From NCBI GenBank assembly GCA_036389255.1, contig DASVQI010000006.1, positions 248,001-312,000 on the forward strand: a stretch of 64,000 nucleotides of DNA. Direction: 5' to 3'. Made by a program: the position numbers and the translations under genes. Shown here in pieces: positions 43,734 through 54,198 of this stretch (the first letter of the stretch is position 1; the number at the start of each line of letters is the position of its first letter). Below the pieces are notes generated by a model, which ran no database searches, was not told the DNA's origin, and saw nothing but the letters and a program-made list of their open reading frames with translations. The stretch is from JACVRN01 sp036389255 (GTDB lineage: Bacteria; Acidobacteriota; Blastocatellia; Pyrinomonadales; Pyrinomonadaceae).

Positions 43734-46700
43734 ATGAGTCCATCGTATCGCGATCAAATGGTTATTACGACATACTTTTTAGAACGGCTGGAAATCTATC
43801 TGGCAGGCCGGGGTGAACCCGAATGTCTGGATCACCTTCCGGGTGACAAATACCACTTAGGTGTTCTGGCACCGTGGCGTAACACCGGAGACTCGATGTC
43901 GCAGCCTGACGAAACTGTTGAAGAAGATGAGAAGGCTCCTGACCCTGACGGTAATACTGATAAAGGGAAAGTGATTGCAGCTGCTCCATCGTCGCCAGGA
44001 TCCAGTACATCTGGAGAAGATGAAAGCGCCAGCGGTGATGAGCAGCCCGATATAGAGAATGAAGACGCTGAACGGTTGAATCGTGAAGACATACTCAATA
44101 GACGCGGGGCGCCATCTGCCCTCGGCGCGGAGTTTATGGTTTTACTACCAGAAAACAACACGGTTCGGCTCAATTTTGATGTGCGATTCTCAATTTATAC
44201 GAGACGTTTTCCGACTTGGAGCCAACAAATGCGTCATGACCAGGGCGGCGGCGTCACACCCCCTGGTGCCGGTAAAGGGACTATATCAATCAGAGATCGG
44301 TACGTTAGACATGACATCATCCTCGAGCCTATTCCGATTGAACTGAGGCCCGACAGAAAACCGGATCGCGTAACTGAGCCTTTCAAGGAGAAAATAGACG
44401 AAGTATTAAATGTGGAAAAGGGATTGCCGGATGTTTGGCGTAAATTGACTCGCTCTACCATAGCGGTTTCTGCCCTTAATGATAAGGATTCCTATGATCA
44501 AGCGATAGCTAGATTAAGAGCCTTCGAAATCGACTTGCCACTGCTCAAGGCTTATCTAGATATACGAACTGCGTCTATGCAAGACGGAAAGCTCCGGGTA
44601 GGGGCTTATGTTGTTAACGGAACGCCTGCCGAGAGAACAGCATCGGCCAATGCTGCTCGTTTTTTAATCGACGTGCAGATAGTGTGTCGTTTGGAAAGTG
44701 GCGAGTTAATTCCGGTCGAGATCGTTTCAGCCCCTGAAGACTATCAATATGATCCGCGTATTTGGGCCATCGGGCAGGGGTGCGCTGTAGATGTTGATCT
44801 AGGTCAGTCTATTATTCGAACACAGGGGCTAGCTAAATACGACCAGCCGCGTCTGACCACGAAAGATGATCCGCCGGCACTGTTCGCAGCGCTGAAGACT
44901 GACCCAATACCTCTCCTGCGTCAAATCCATACTCGGATGAAGGATTATGCTTCAGATTGGGAGCAAAAGCTTCGTACCGGCGAACTTGGGCTAGAGGGGG
45001 CAGAGCTTGATGCCTGCCAAGACGATCTCGCTGCGTTCAGGGCTGAGATTAATAGATTCTTAGCTGGGGTCGACGCCCTCGATAAAGAGCCGCGGCTTCT
45101 AGAAGCATTCAGGGGGATGCATCGGGTGTTTGAACGCGCCGGCGTGCTCCGAGGTATTGACCGGTGGCGCCTCTTCCAACTCGGGTTTATCGTTACCCAA
45201 CTCCCGTCCCTCGCTGTCCGAGAAGGGGCCGTAACCTCTGACACACTTGAGTACGCCGATGTCCTGTGGTTTCCGACCGGTGGTGGTAAGACCGAAGCTT
45301 ATCTGGGACTAATCTCCTGTGCGCTGTTGTATGACCGCTTACGAGGCAAGACCGCTGGCGTCACGGCTTGGCTGCGCTTTCCGCTGCGCATGTTGAGCGT
45401 TCAACAGTTACAGCGTGCCGTGCGCGTCCTATACGAGACGGAGCAAGAACGCCAGACTTTGCTGGGCGACCAATCCGCAAACTCTGACCCAATTAGTTTG
45501 GGATACTTCGTTGGCAAAGGTAGTACTCCCAACCAACTAGCCAATACTTCGTGGGCAGGCCAGTGGAAACTAAGCGAATTGACGGCGAGGAAAGAGATTC
45601 GAGAGAAGTTACGCCTGACGCGAGTGTGTCCCCGCTGTAACGAGTCAAAGGTAGAAGTCGAAGTTGACGCCGCTGAGTTGCGAATCCGCCATGTATGCAG
45701 TGGCTGTCGGCTTGACCTTAACATCTATGTTTCGGACGACGAAATTTACCGCTACTTGCCGTCAGTACTAATCGGGACCGTTGATAAGCTTGCGTCCGTT
45801 GCGTGGAGGCAACAATTCTCCCACCTCTGGGGAGGGGCCAGCTGGCAATGTCCAAAACACGGATATGCCAGCGGACGTTACTGCATAGTTTTCGGTTGTG
45901 ATGTTAAAGAAGCAGCCCGCCTGCCGCTGCAGCTTCGTGACCCCGTTCCCGCTTTGCAAATTCAGGACGAACTGCACCTGTTACGCGAAGAGTTAGGAAC
46001 ATTCGCCAGCCACTACGAAACTCTTTCCGCTGCGTGCGAAAAACGTTCCTGGCAGCCCTCAAAAATTTTGGCGGCAACTGCCACGGTCGAGGGCGTTGAT
46101 CGGCAGACCAGACACCTTTATGGCTTGCGCGCGCGCCGATTCCCCAGTCGCGGGTATATGCTGGGTGAATCGTTTTACGCGCAGTACGCTAAAGAAGATG
46201 GGGGGGGCAAGATTGCGCGCCGGTACGTGGCATTTCGGTCTCAGTTCTTACGCTCCCCCGAGGCATCCACGCGCGTCCTTTCATTCCTGCACGATGAGAT
46301 CCGCAACTTATATCAACAGCTACAAGACCAGGGGGCAGCTGCGGTGGCTGATAAAGTCGGACTTCTCGACGCGCGAGACGAAACAGAAGTCCTGGCTCTT
46401 ATGAATAACTACGATACGACCCTGACCTATGTTAACTCCAAACCTGACGGGGGGCGTATTAAGCGTACCTTAGACGATCTCATCAGCCGACACGTGCCGC
46501 GTGCTGGCGACCGCCAGATCGAATCAGTCTATCTGAGCGGCGGCTCAACTATGGATGAAATAGCTGAGACCGTAGATAAGTTGGAGCGCCCACCCGCAGA
46601 CTGGAAAGACCCGTATCGGCTTGATGCGGTGGTTGGTACGAGTCTGATTTCGCACGGCGTCGACGTGACTCGGTTTAACCTTATGGTAATGAGTGGTATG

Positions 46701-47279
46701 CCGGGTCGAACGGCCGAGTACATTCAATCGTCCAGCCGGAGCGGGCGGCAGAACGTGGGGATTATAATTGTGGCGCTTTCCCCTTGGCTACTGCGTGACC
46801 AAAGCCTCTACCACCGATTTATTCCTTATCATCAGAATATGGACCGCCTCGTCGAACCGGTTCCGATAAATCGCTTCAGTCGCTTTGCCGTTGAGAGAAC
46901 AATGCCTGGAATGTTAGCAGGTATGCTTAACGCTTACTGGGCGCCACAGATCAACAGGGACTTGGCAAGAGTGAATGCCGTCACCCGCGCATTGGATGAG
47001 GGCTTGCTGACAGAAGATGACTTGCGCAATCAGATACTCGAAGCATTTGCGGTTGGCAACATAGTTTATTCTCAAGGGCTAAGAGCCGCGCTTGAGGAGC
47101 GGGTAAAGGAAAGATTTAGAGCAGAAATCAGAAGTATACGTGCCCCTGGTTCAGCCGATAAGGTTACTGACGCTTTGACACGTAAACCGATGTCTTCTTT
47201 ACGGGATGTAGATGACCCAGTTCCGTTTGACGCTCGCGAGAACACCTATTTTATGTTGCGATGGATAGACCGACAGTAA
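43734..47279 (+). CDS. drmA: DrmA, DISARM helicase
   Basis: 1181 residues, superfamily 2-type helicase with an N-terminal acidic linker (residues ~55-115) and accessory domain. Walker A FPTGGGKTEAYLG (~513-525), CPRC...CSGC zinc knuckle (~640-665), DExH-like QDELHLL (~743), motif V GTSLISHGVDVTRFN (~968) and motif VI QSSSRSGRQNVG (~998). DrmA forms a complex with DrmB that binds and remodels invading DNA with free ends. Coupled to drmB by a 31-bp gap. Confidence 0.93.
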   Translation: MSPSYRDQMVITTYFLERLEIYLAGRGEPECLDHLPGDKYHLGVLAPWRNTGDSMSQPDETVEEDEKAPDPDGNTDKGKVIAAAPSSPGSSTSGEDESASGDEQPDIENEDAERLNREDILNRRGAPSALGAEFMVLLPENNTVRLNFDVRFSIYTRRFPTWSQQMRHDQGGGVTPPGAGKGTISIRDRYVRHDIILEPIPIELRPDRKPDRVTEPFKEKIDEVLNVEKGLPDVWRKLTRSTIAVSALNDKDSYDQAIARLRAFEIDLPLLKAYLDIRTASMQDGKLRVGAYVVNGTPAERTASANAARFLIDVQIVCRLESGELIPVEIVSAPEDYQYDPRIWAIGQGCAVDVDLGQSIIRTQGLAKYDQPRLTTKDDPPALFAALKTDPIPLLRQIHTRMKDYASDWEQKLRTGELGLEGAELDACQDDLAAFRAEINRFLAGVDALDKEPRLLEAFRGMHRVFERAGVLRGIDRWRLFQLGFIVTQLPSLAVREGAVTSDTLEYADVLWFPTGGGKTEAYLGLISCALLYDRLRGKTAGVTAWLRFPLRMLSVQQLQRAVRVLYETEQERQTLLGDQSANSDPISLGYFVGKGSTPNQLANTSWAGQWKLSELTARKEIREKLRLTRVCPRCNESKVEVEVDAAELRIRHVCSGCRLDLNIYVSDDEIYRYLPSVLIGTVDKLASVAWRQQFSHLWGGASWQCPKHGYASGRYCIVFGCDVKEAARLPLQLRDPVPALQIQDELHLLREELGTFASHYETLSAACEKRSWQPSKILAATATVEGVDRQTRHLYGLRARRFPSRGYMLGESFYAQYAKEDGGGKIARRYVAFRSQFLRSPEASTRVLSFLHDEIRNLYQQLQDQGAAAVADKVGLLDARDETEVLALMNNYDTTLTYVNSKPDGGRIKRTLDDLISRHVPRAGDRQIESVYLSGGSTMDEIAETVDKLERPPADWKDPYRLDAVVGTSLISHGVDVTRFNLMVMSGMPGRTAEYIQSSSRSGRQNVGIIIVALSPWLLRDQSLYHRFIPYHQNMDRLVEPVPINRFSRFAVERTMPGMLAGMLNAYWAPQINRDLARVNAVTRALDEGLLTEDDLRNQILEAFAVGNIVYSQGLRAALEERVKERFRAEIRSIRAPGSADKVTDALTRKPMSSLRDVDDPVPFDARENTYFMLRWIDRQ

Positions 47280-47310
47280 AAGTTTCACTTAACAGCGAAG
47301 GGGGAAAGTA

Positions 47311-49176
47311 ATGAGCTTTACCCGCAGCCGTACTCAGATTCTCTACCGCTATGTTCCCGGTTCGGTATTCGAGCATGACCGGTTCGGCATCTGCCGGGTG
47401 GCCGACGTCGCAGTTTCGGCCCCCAATAGGTTGAACGTCGAAGCCCTCAGGAACGCCCTGCAATTACTACTCAAACAATGGGAGCAAAGCGGCGCAGCAG
47501 ATTTCCCCGACCCTCTCAAGGAATGGGATGAATATCAAGTGGGAGTGCCGGACCGTGTCGATTTCGAGCCATTCCCGCTTGTCGTCCAGTGCAATAATTG
47601 CGGCCACATTAATTTTCTAAATGTCTTATCAGAAATTAAAGGCGAGCCCCTATGTACCAATTGCCGGGATGGGATGTACCGTCAGTTGCCTTATGTGATG
47701 ATTCACGGGTGCGGCAAGCTCGGTTCAATATACGTCCCTAACTGCCAGATTCATCGGCAAAGAAACGTCCGGTTTAATGATACCGGAAGGTTCGTCACGT
47801 CTTGGTGGACTTGCGCCTCCTGCAACGGAGCAATGATAAGTCGAATGAGACAGGTACCATGCGGATGCTCATACGGCCGGCAGGCCGATGACCCGAACAT
47901 GCGGTACGTCCGCACAAATGACACGTCGGTTCTATACAGTCACTCCGTGACATTCGTAAATTTGCAGGAAAGTCTAATAGCCAAGTTACGTAACGATCCC
48001 CGTTCGACTGGACTTCTTTTGGCTCGACTGTGGGATCTGTTGGGCGGAAAAGCAACGGAATTAGCGGCACGGCGGGAGGCATCAAGCGGAAGTTCGACTG
48101 CCGATGAGCAGACCCGGGTGTTGTTACAGCAACTTCTTAACCAGAATCCCGATTCGGATATAGTCAAACAACTAGCTAACAGGCTAACTCAAGAACCTAA
48201 GCTGCCTGGTGATGAGGTTATTGATCAAGTTGATCAACTTATCGGCGGCGGGACGGATGCCCCTCCTAGCCGCTCGTTGCTAGAGAGCGTAGCAATCCGC
48301 GATACACTTGATGTTATAAGGACGGAGCAAGCAGCGGAAAACGCACGGCAGCGCGGGGACAGCGCCGGAGCATACGATATTGAAGCGGCAGTGGATTACG
48401 CCCGCAATGTGCTTGGGATAAATTCAATAGAATGCATTACAAATTTCCCGCTAGCCCTCGCCGCGGCTGGGTATAGCCGGGTAGATAATAGACCACAGGG
48501 GACGAGTAGTAGGCCAGGCCAAGCATACCTTCGCCCATTCCGCCGGGCACGTGGTGAGGGAGGGAAGACGCCACTCTATGTTGTGACTTCCGAAACCGAA
48601 GCCATTATGGTGCAGCTCGACCCTTTCCGTATCGCCCAGTGGCTGATAAAGAATAAACTGGCGCTCGGCCCGGAGCCGGAGCCAGGCTTTGAAAGCTGGG
48701 CCTGGTGCCGACAACACCTGAAAGGGCTTAGTTCTGTTCAAGGACTGTTCACCTTGTCCGCTAGCTTAACTCCCGCCGAAACAGCAGTCCTCACTCTCTT
48801 GCACACCATCAGTCACTTACTTCTCGGTCGGATTGAATGGAGCGGGTTTGATCCGGAGAGCGTCGGTGAGTATATCCTTCCGGAGTCACTCACTGCCGTT
48901 ATACATTCAAATAATTACAACTCTTTCACGATAGGTGGCATGGTGACCATGTTTGAGCAGCGGCTTTACGGCTGGCTCCAAGATACCCGCAACGCTGCGT
49001 TCACGTGTACATACAACCCTATTTGTGAGGATGAAGGGGCCTCTTGCTCCGGATGTCTTCACCGCCAGCACAATTGCCTTTCCTTCAACGACCTCCTCTC
49101 ACGTGCGACTTTAACTGGTGGAAGGGGCGCTGGCATATCTGAAATTGCCGTCGGCTATTGGACTATGGCTACTTAG
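47311..49176 (+). CDS. drmB: DrmB, DUF1998 protein
   Basis: 621 residues after an AAGGGGGAAAG site. Cysteine pairs CNNCGHINF and CTNCRDG (~95-120), WWTCASCNG with CGCSYG, and the DUF1998 C-terminus (LHTISHLLLGRIEWSGFDPES, CEDEGASCSGCLHRQ). DrmB partners DrmA in DNA binding; the AB complex is the core of DISARM. Confidence 0.93.
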   Translation: MSFTRSRTQILYRYVPGSVFEHDRFGICRVADVAVSAPNRLNVEALRNALQLLLKQWEQSGAADFPDPLKEWDEYQVGVPDRVDFEPFPLVVQCNNCGHINFLNVLSEIKGEPLCTNCRDGMYRQLPYVMIHGCGKLGSIYVPNCQIHRQRNVRFNDTGRFVTSWWTCASCNGAMISRMRQVPCGCSYGRQADDPNMRYVRTNDTSVLYSHSVTFVNLQESLIAKLRNDPRSTGLLLARLWDLLGGKATELAARREASSGSSTADEQTRVLLQQLLNQNPDSDIVKQLANRLTQEPKLPGDEVIDQVDQLIGGGTDAPPSRSLLESVAIRDTLDVIRTEQAAENARQRGDSAGAYDIEAAVDYARNVLGINSIECITNFPLALAAAGYSRVDNRPQGTSSRPGQAYLRPFRRARGEGGKTPLYVVTSETEAIMVQLDPFRIAQWLIKNKLALGPEPEPGFESWAWCRQHLKGLSSVQGLFTLSASLTPAETAVLTLLHTISHLLLGRIEWSGFDPESVGEYILPESLTAVIHSNNYNSFTIGGMVTMFEQRLYGWLQDTRNAAFTCTYNPICEDEGASCSGCLHRQHNCLSFNDLLSRATLTGGRGAGISEIAVGYWTMAT

Positions 49177-49189
49177 GAGATAAATCAGA

Positions 49190-50026
49190 ATGGGTAAGGG
49201 AAGGCCGATCGCAATCCTTGCATCAATCCTCGGAAATAGCCCCGGGCAGCTTGAGGCGTTCACGTCTGCCCTGAAAAGGTTAAGCGGAACAGAGATTACA
49301 GCGGCGCATCTTAGAGGCATAGTAGCGGATGGACGAGAGCACTTGGCTTTTAGTGAATTAATAGCGGCCGGAACAATAATCCGAACAGGCGGATTAAGTA
49401 ACGAAGAAAAAGGTCGGGTCGATCTGAATGGCATGGCATGGTTATCTGACCATCTCGAAATTTATATTGAAGCCATAGAAGTATCTTCCCGTGTTGTTGT
49501 GCCCCCAGAGCCAGAATTGGCTTGGACCTTACCGACCGGGTTGTACATTCAGGATGGGCCTCCCCCTCGCTCGTTGGCTGCCCTGATGATGTCAGTAATT
49601 TCTGACGCACGCGAGAGACTTTATCTCTTTAGCCCATTTTTAGACGATGAAGGAGCCGAGTTCTTGATTGGCCCAGTCGCCGGCGCCGCCCGCCGCGGGG
49701 TGACAGTTTATCTAATCTCACATGATCTAGACGGAGCGGGCTCTACCACTTCTTCGGCCTTACAGGTATTTCGCCGTGAAGTACCTAATATTCGAGCGTT
49801 CACAGCCCCCCGCATTGAGAGAGGGCCAGGATATTTAATTTTCCACGCGAAACTTATTGTGGCTGATGATAAGCGCGCTGTTTTGGCAAGCGCGAACTTA
49901 ACTAGCTATGGGATGGCTACCCACTTAGAGGTGGGAGTAGGGATGTCAGGCACAGTTGCATCAGCTTTAGAAGAGTTAATAGTTCAGATCATTGAATCAG
50001 GAATGGTCAAAGCAATGCCGCTTTAA
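49190..50026 (+). CDS. drmC: DrmC, phospholipase D-fold protein
   Basis: 278 residues. One PLD HKD motif FHAKLIVADDKRAVLASANL (~216-235), with a weaker first half (YLFSPFLDDEG). PLD-fold proteins of defence systems are nucleases; in DISARM, DrmC has a putative nuclease role and is not always essential. Third gene of the conserved drmABC core, 13 bp after drmB. Confidence 0.92.
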   Translation: MGKGRPIAILASILGNSPGQLEAFTSALKRLSGTEITAAHLRGIVADGREHLAFSELIAAGTIIRTGGLSNEEKGRVDLNGMAWLSDHLEIYIEAIEVSSRVVVPPEPELAWTLPTGLYIQDGPPPRSLAALMMSVISDARERLYLFSPFLDDEGAEFLIGPVAGAARRGVTVYLISHDLDGAGSTTSSALQVFRREVPNIRAFTAPRIERGPGYLIFHAKLIVADDKRAVLASANLTSYGMATHLEVGVGMSGTVASALEELIVQIIESGMVKAMPL

Positions 50027-50108
50027 AACTTATTCCAAGCGCAAGTTAGCACATTAAGAAGTAAGTTCGCTCACTATTACAGCATGAATTATACAGACTA
50101 AGAATCTT

Positions 50109-53100
50109 ATGCCCATCTTCGATGAGACAGGCCAATCAAGCAGCATAACTGAGGGAGGTCGTGCGCTTAAGTTCTTCACAGATCGCTATAACTCCATACG
50201 GCTATTCTCTAAATTCATCAATGATAACCCCGCCCGCAATCAAATTCTTTTCTTTTATGGAGAAGGTGGAAATGGCAAGTCATTACTACTCAAATATCTA
50301 AGGAAAAATTTCTGTAAGCGTGTACGGCCAGATAACTGGAGATACATACAAAAACAGGCGAGAACGGATGAAAAACTTATCAAGATAATTGAGGAGACGG
50401 AAGATACTATACCCGTACCTTCAGCTCTCCTAGATTTTGGTATGGATGTAGTTGGAGAAGACCGCCCTCAAGATACATTTTGGGGATTGCGGATGATTAA
50501 ACGTCAACTGCTAGCCTACGGATTACACTTCCCACTATTTGACTATGCATGTGTCTCATATTTACATCTGACCAGACAGTTAACATCAGAGCGGCTCAAA
50601 AATCTCTTTCCTCCTGAAGAGATTGAATTCATCATGGAGGTTGCTGATGCTATAAGCAATAGCAAGTCTTTTTCTATCGGCAAGGCAATACTAGGAATCA
50701 TTAATAAGCATACTAAAAATTGGCGCGGCCAATTTACGCTTTACATGCTGCGACATAAGCTCAGTGAGGAGCAAGTAGAGCTGATTAGGGATATTGATCT
50801 TGAATCAGAACTGGTAGATCATTTGCCGCGGCTATTCGCCGAAGATTTGAACACAGCTTGCTCGATCCAAAATATCCAAAGATTAGTGCTGTTCTTCGAT
50901 ACTCACGAGGCATTCTGGGGCGAGCAGAAACTATCAGAATTCTCGGAAGAAGCTTTATACCGGCGTGACGAGTGGTTTCGTCGATTACTTACGCATCTTG
51001 ATTTGAGCGCAGGTATTATTCCAGTGGTTGCCGGCCGACAGATGCCAGATTGGTATAAAGCCCCTAACGTTACAATCCCGAAAAAGTATGTCTACCTTAA
51101 TGCAGTCGGGTATTTTTCAAAGGAAGATGCAAAGACTTACCTTAAGCGTGCTGGCGTAGAGGACGCTACTATAAGGGACTGCTTAGCCAAATACGCACAA
51201 GTTGAAAAAGGAAAAGTACACCCACTCTATCTTGGATTATGCGCAGATCTGGTCATTGCTGCTGCTGACCAAGGAAGATCTTTGAACTTGGAGGAGTTCA
51301 ATGCCTCCGAAGGTATAGATATTAAGGGCAAGAAGCTCATAAATAGGCTGTTGCGCTATGTTAGTGGGGAATTAGATTATGCCGTTCGCGCATTAGCTGC
51401 CTGCCGCGCATTCGACCGTGAGACCTACTTTCTGTTGGGCAAGGAAGTACCATTTAATGCTACCGAGCCGACTTTCAAATCACTCATAGAGTTTTCCTTT
51501 GTATGGCGGTCTGAGCAGAATGGGGTCGAGATATATCGAATTCATGAGCTTCTTAGGCGTCTGCTGTTTGAGCAAAAAGACGAAGCTACACGGAAGGCGG
51601 ACGAAGCTCTGTTTAAGTATTACCAAGAACAAGGGGAGCCAGCAGCTTTGGCTGAATCTGTGTACCACCGATATAGGTTGGATTGGAGAGAAGGAGTAGA
51701 TAAGTGGCACTTCCTTTTTGACGTTGGATGGGAAGTTGGGCCTCGCGAATTGTGCCGCCTGCTGTTAGCAATAAGAAGGGAGATGGTTGTCGAAGACGAC
51801 TATGCAAGCGGCAAACTAAAACTTCAAGAAGCAAAATTTTTAATGGTAACTGGACGATATGATGAAGCTGAGCAGAAATATCTAGAGGGCATAGACTCAT
51901 TGGAGAAGTCAATGAAACATGCTCCCTATTATCATGTAGGCAATGAAATAGGGGAAGCTTATGTTTTGCTGGGACAGCTACGGAATTGGAAGACAGATTA
52001 TGATGAGTCTATAAAAACCTATAATGTAGCGTTAAGAATTTTCAATCACTTAATAACCTCTTTGCCTGAATACCCAGAGGCGTACGCAGGAAAAGCTCGA
52101 ACATTTTGTGCGATAGGCAACCTGCAAGACCGATTATCGAATTATGATGAGGCAATCAGGAGCTATTCATCTGCCATAGAAACCTTCGAGCAGGTATTAC
52201 AACAAAAACCACATAACATTTACGCGCGACGCGATCTGGCAACTGCGCATAAATCACTCGGTGAGACATTGTTTCTCCTCTCTCGATATCAGGAGGCTCT
52301 AGAGACTTATAAGAAAGCTATAAAGGTACTTAATAAAGCTATTCCTCGAGCGCGCCTTCTTGTAGAATTTAGTGAATTAAAGGGTGATATTTACTTGGAG
52401 ATTGGTAAAGCTCACCAGAGACTCTCCGAGTTTAATAAAGCTGAAAAATACTTCAAAAAGTCATTTGCGGTGTGCAAGGAAAGTTTGAGATTCTCCTCAG
52501 ATAATAGTGGTCCGCTAGTCGCTACGGCACTCTCACTACGTTACTTAGGCGATTTGCAGTATGACCTCGGAAAACAAAGTGAGGCCAAAGAGCATTTCAT
52601 CGAGGCTATCAGTTACCTTAATAAAGCTTTGGAAGTTAATCCAGACTCCGAGCAAGTGCGTTATAACAAAGCCTATGCGTTAGTAAGTCTAGGCGAGGCG
52701 CTTGAGTTTGAACCTAGTGAACAAGCGTTGGAATTGCTTATAGAAGCTGCTGAATTATTTGAACAGATTACGATTAATGCTCCACGCAACATCGAAGCTC
52801 TGGACGCGTATGCCAATACTTTGATGAGGTTGAGCAAAGTTCAATTTATCAAAGGAAAGTGGAGGGAAGCCATAAGAACTTTAAAACGAGGGGTCTTAGC
52901 TTACGATACTGCCCTAGCAATTGCGCCTGATACTATAGGGACCTTGAATAATAAAGGCAGGACATTAGTAAGGCTCGGCCAAATCTCTGCATCGATGGGA
53001 AAATTCAGCGACTCCGTTCAATTCTTCAAAGAATCCCTGGAAGTATTTGAGACTTCTCTCGCTATAGCTCCCGATGATACGCGCATACTAAGAGAAAAGA

Positions 53101-53231
53101 AGCTTGCTGCCTTTCACCTACATTCGTTAGAGGGTCCTATGAAAGATGGAACTCTTAGAGATGGCATGATCAAATATTACGAGCCTTTTGAAAGCCTAGA
53201 TGAGGGCGAGTCAGATGACGAAGCGGGTTAA
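50109..53231 (+). CDS. STAND-like ATPase with C-terminal TPR repeats
   Basis: 1040 residues. P-loop FFYGEGGNGKSLLL (48-61), Walker B-like LVLFFDTHEAF (~255), and a HELLRRLLFEQKDE helix near 470 give an AAA/STAND NTPase core. From ~590 to ~1010 at least eight TPR-like helical hairpins follow (e.g. AEQKYLEGIDSLEKS, EAIRSYSSAIETFEQ, EALETYKKAIKVLNK, EAKEHFIEAISYLNK). There is no obvious N-terminal effector domain. STAND proteins typically oligomerise on binding a ligand through the repeats. It is 82 bp after drmC on the same strand, AT-rich, and could be a DISARM accessory or a separate sensor. Confidence 0.8.
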   Translation: MPIFDETGQSSSITEGGRALKFFTDRYNSIRLFSKFINDNPARNQILFFYGEGGNGKSLLLKYLRKNFCKRVRPDNWRYIQKQARTDEKLIKIIEETEDTIPVPSALLDFGMDVVGEDRPQDTFWGLRMIKRQLLAYGLHFPLFDYACVSYLHLTRQLTSERLKNLFPPEEIEFIMEVADAISNSKSFSIGKAILGIINKHTKNWRGQFTLYMLRHKLSEEQVELIRDIDLESELVDHLPRLFAEDLNTACSIQNIQRLVLFFDTHEAFWGEQKLSEFSEEALYRRDEWFRRLLTHLDLSAGIIPVVAGRQMPDWYKAPNVTIPKKYVYLNAVGYFSKEDAKTYLKRAGVEDATIRDCLAKYAQVEKGKVHPLYLGLCADLVIAAADQGRSLNLEEFNASEGIDIKGKKLINRLLRYVSGELDYAVRALAACRAFDRETYFLLGKEVPFNATEPTFKSLIEFSFVWRSEQNGVEIYRIHELLRRLLFEQKDEATRKADEALFKYYQEQGEPAALAESVYHRYRLDWREGVDKWHFLFDVGWEVGPRELCRLLLAIRREMVVEDDYASGKLKLQEAKFLMVTGRYDEAEQKYLEGIDSLEKSMKHAPYYHVGNEIGEAYVLLGQLRNWKTDYDESIKTYNVALRIFNHLITSLPEYPEAYAGKARTFCAIGNLQDRLSNYDEAIRSYSSAIETFEQVLQQKPHNIYARRDLATAHKSLGETLFLLSRYQEALETYKKAIKVLNKAIPRARLLVEFSELKGDIYLEIGKAHQRLSEFNKAEKYFKKSFAVCKESLRFSSDNSGPLVATALSLRYLGDLQYDLGKQSEAKEHFIEAISYLNKALEVNPDSEQVRYNKAYALVSLGEALEFEPSEQALELLIEAAELFEQITINAPRNIEALDAYANTLMRLSKVQFIKGKWREAIRTLKRGVLAYDTALAIAPDTIGTLNNKGRTLVRLGQISASMGKFSDSVQFFKESLEVFETSLAIAPDDTRILREKKLAAFHLHSLEGPMKDGTLRDGMIKYYEPFESLDEGESDDEAG

Positions 53232-53351
53232 TAGAATCCAATGACAAGTTAGAGTCGAATCAGAAATTAATTGGCGCTGAGCGACTCCACCGTTGGCCAC
53301 TTAACGTTTCCAATCGTCTCAAATCATTTTGTAACGGAACTATGTCGCCCG

Positions 53352-54197
53352 CTATAGCCTTCCAGATTCCGGATAGAGAAAGGTGATGACTCCAAACCTC
53401 CCAAGTGGCTTTGCCTGTTCGACAAGGGTCAAGTCACCACCTTCATTAGCACCGACTCGCGGAAACCACGACGCCGCCCTTGCGCCTGCCGAAAAGAAAT
53501 CCCCAACGGGCACCTCTCCCGCAAGCGCCCTTGCAGTCGGTGACATTGGTGGAAGTTTTTTCGGCGACACAACCGGTCTGCGAAAGCGGGCCTTGTGCAT
53601 TTCAACAGACGACAATATCCACGCGAAACGTCCATCCTGCCATTTGATGACCACGCAGGGCTCAACTTCAACCTTCATGTACCTAATGGCAGTGCTCGTC
53701 ACCGAGGTGCCGAAGGCATACGCCAAGGAGAGGATTCCCGCCAATCCCCTTGGGGAGAGATTAGCCTCCTTTATAAAAAGTGTCCGGGGCATTAATAGGT
53801 TAGAGGCAAAGTGGTCGGCTTCGCGTTCAACAAGGAGTTCGGAAGTGTATTCGCAGAATGAAGGGTGGGAAGGGGCAAGCCCTTTCTTTAGGGCGTTACG
53901 ATGTTCGTTAATGTAGTAGTGTCCCAACTCATGCCCGAGCGTGAATCTGGCACGAGGGGCGTTCGGATCCTCGACCCGATCGAGGTTCGAGTAGATGTGG
54001 AATTGCCCATCCTCGTACTCAAGCAGGCCGTCGAACGCATCGGAGTACCGGCCGAAGCTGAGGGTAATGTCGTTGGCTTTGATGATTTTAACAGGGTCAA
54101 CCCTCCGCGAGCCGCCACAATGTGAGTCGGCGACCTCTTCTGCCAACTCAGTTATGTCTAACTCACGTTCAGGGCTAATCTGCCCGCGAGTGCTCAT
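53352..54197 (-). CDS. ImmA/IrrE-family metallopeptidase
   Basis: 281 residues. The zinc site HELGH (89-93) with the third ligand in EREADHFASNLLMP (~E125) is complete, so the protease should be active. ImmA cleaves the ICE repressor ImmR and IrrE triggers the Deinococcus DNA-damage response by cleaving DdrO; this member probably cleaves a local regulator. The C-terminal ~140 residues are less conserved. Third gene of the divergent sigma operon, 1 bp after the small charged protein, whose product is the obvious candidate substrate. Confidence 0.88.
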   Translation of the reverse strand: MSTRGQISPERELDITELAEEVADSHCGGSRRVDPVKIIKANDITLSFGRYSDAFDGLLEYEDGQFHIYSNLDRVEDPNAPRARFTLGHELGHYYINEHRNALKKGLAPSHPSFCEYTSELLVEREADHFASNLLMPRTLFIKEANLSPRGLAGILSLAYAFGTSVTSTAIRYMKVEVEPCVVIKWQDGRFAWILSSVEMHKARFRRPVVSPKKLPPMSPTARALAGEVPVGDFFSAGARAASWFPRVGANEGGDLTLVEQAKPLGRFGVITFLYPESGRL

Positions 54198-54198
54198 C

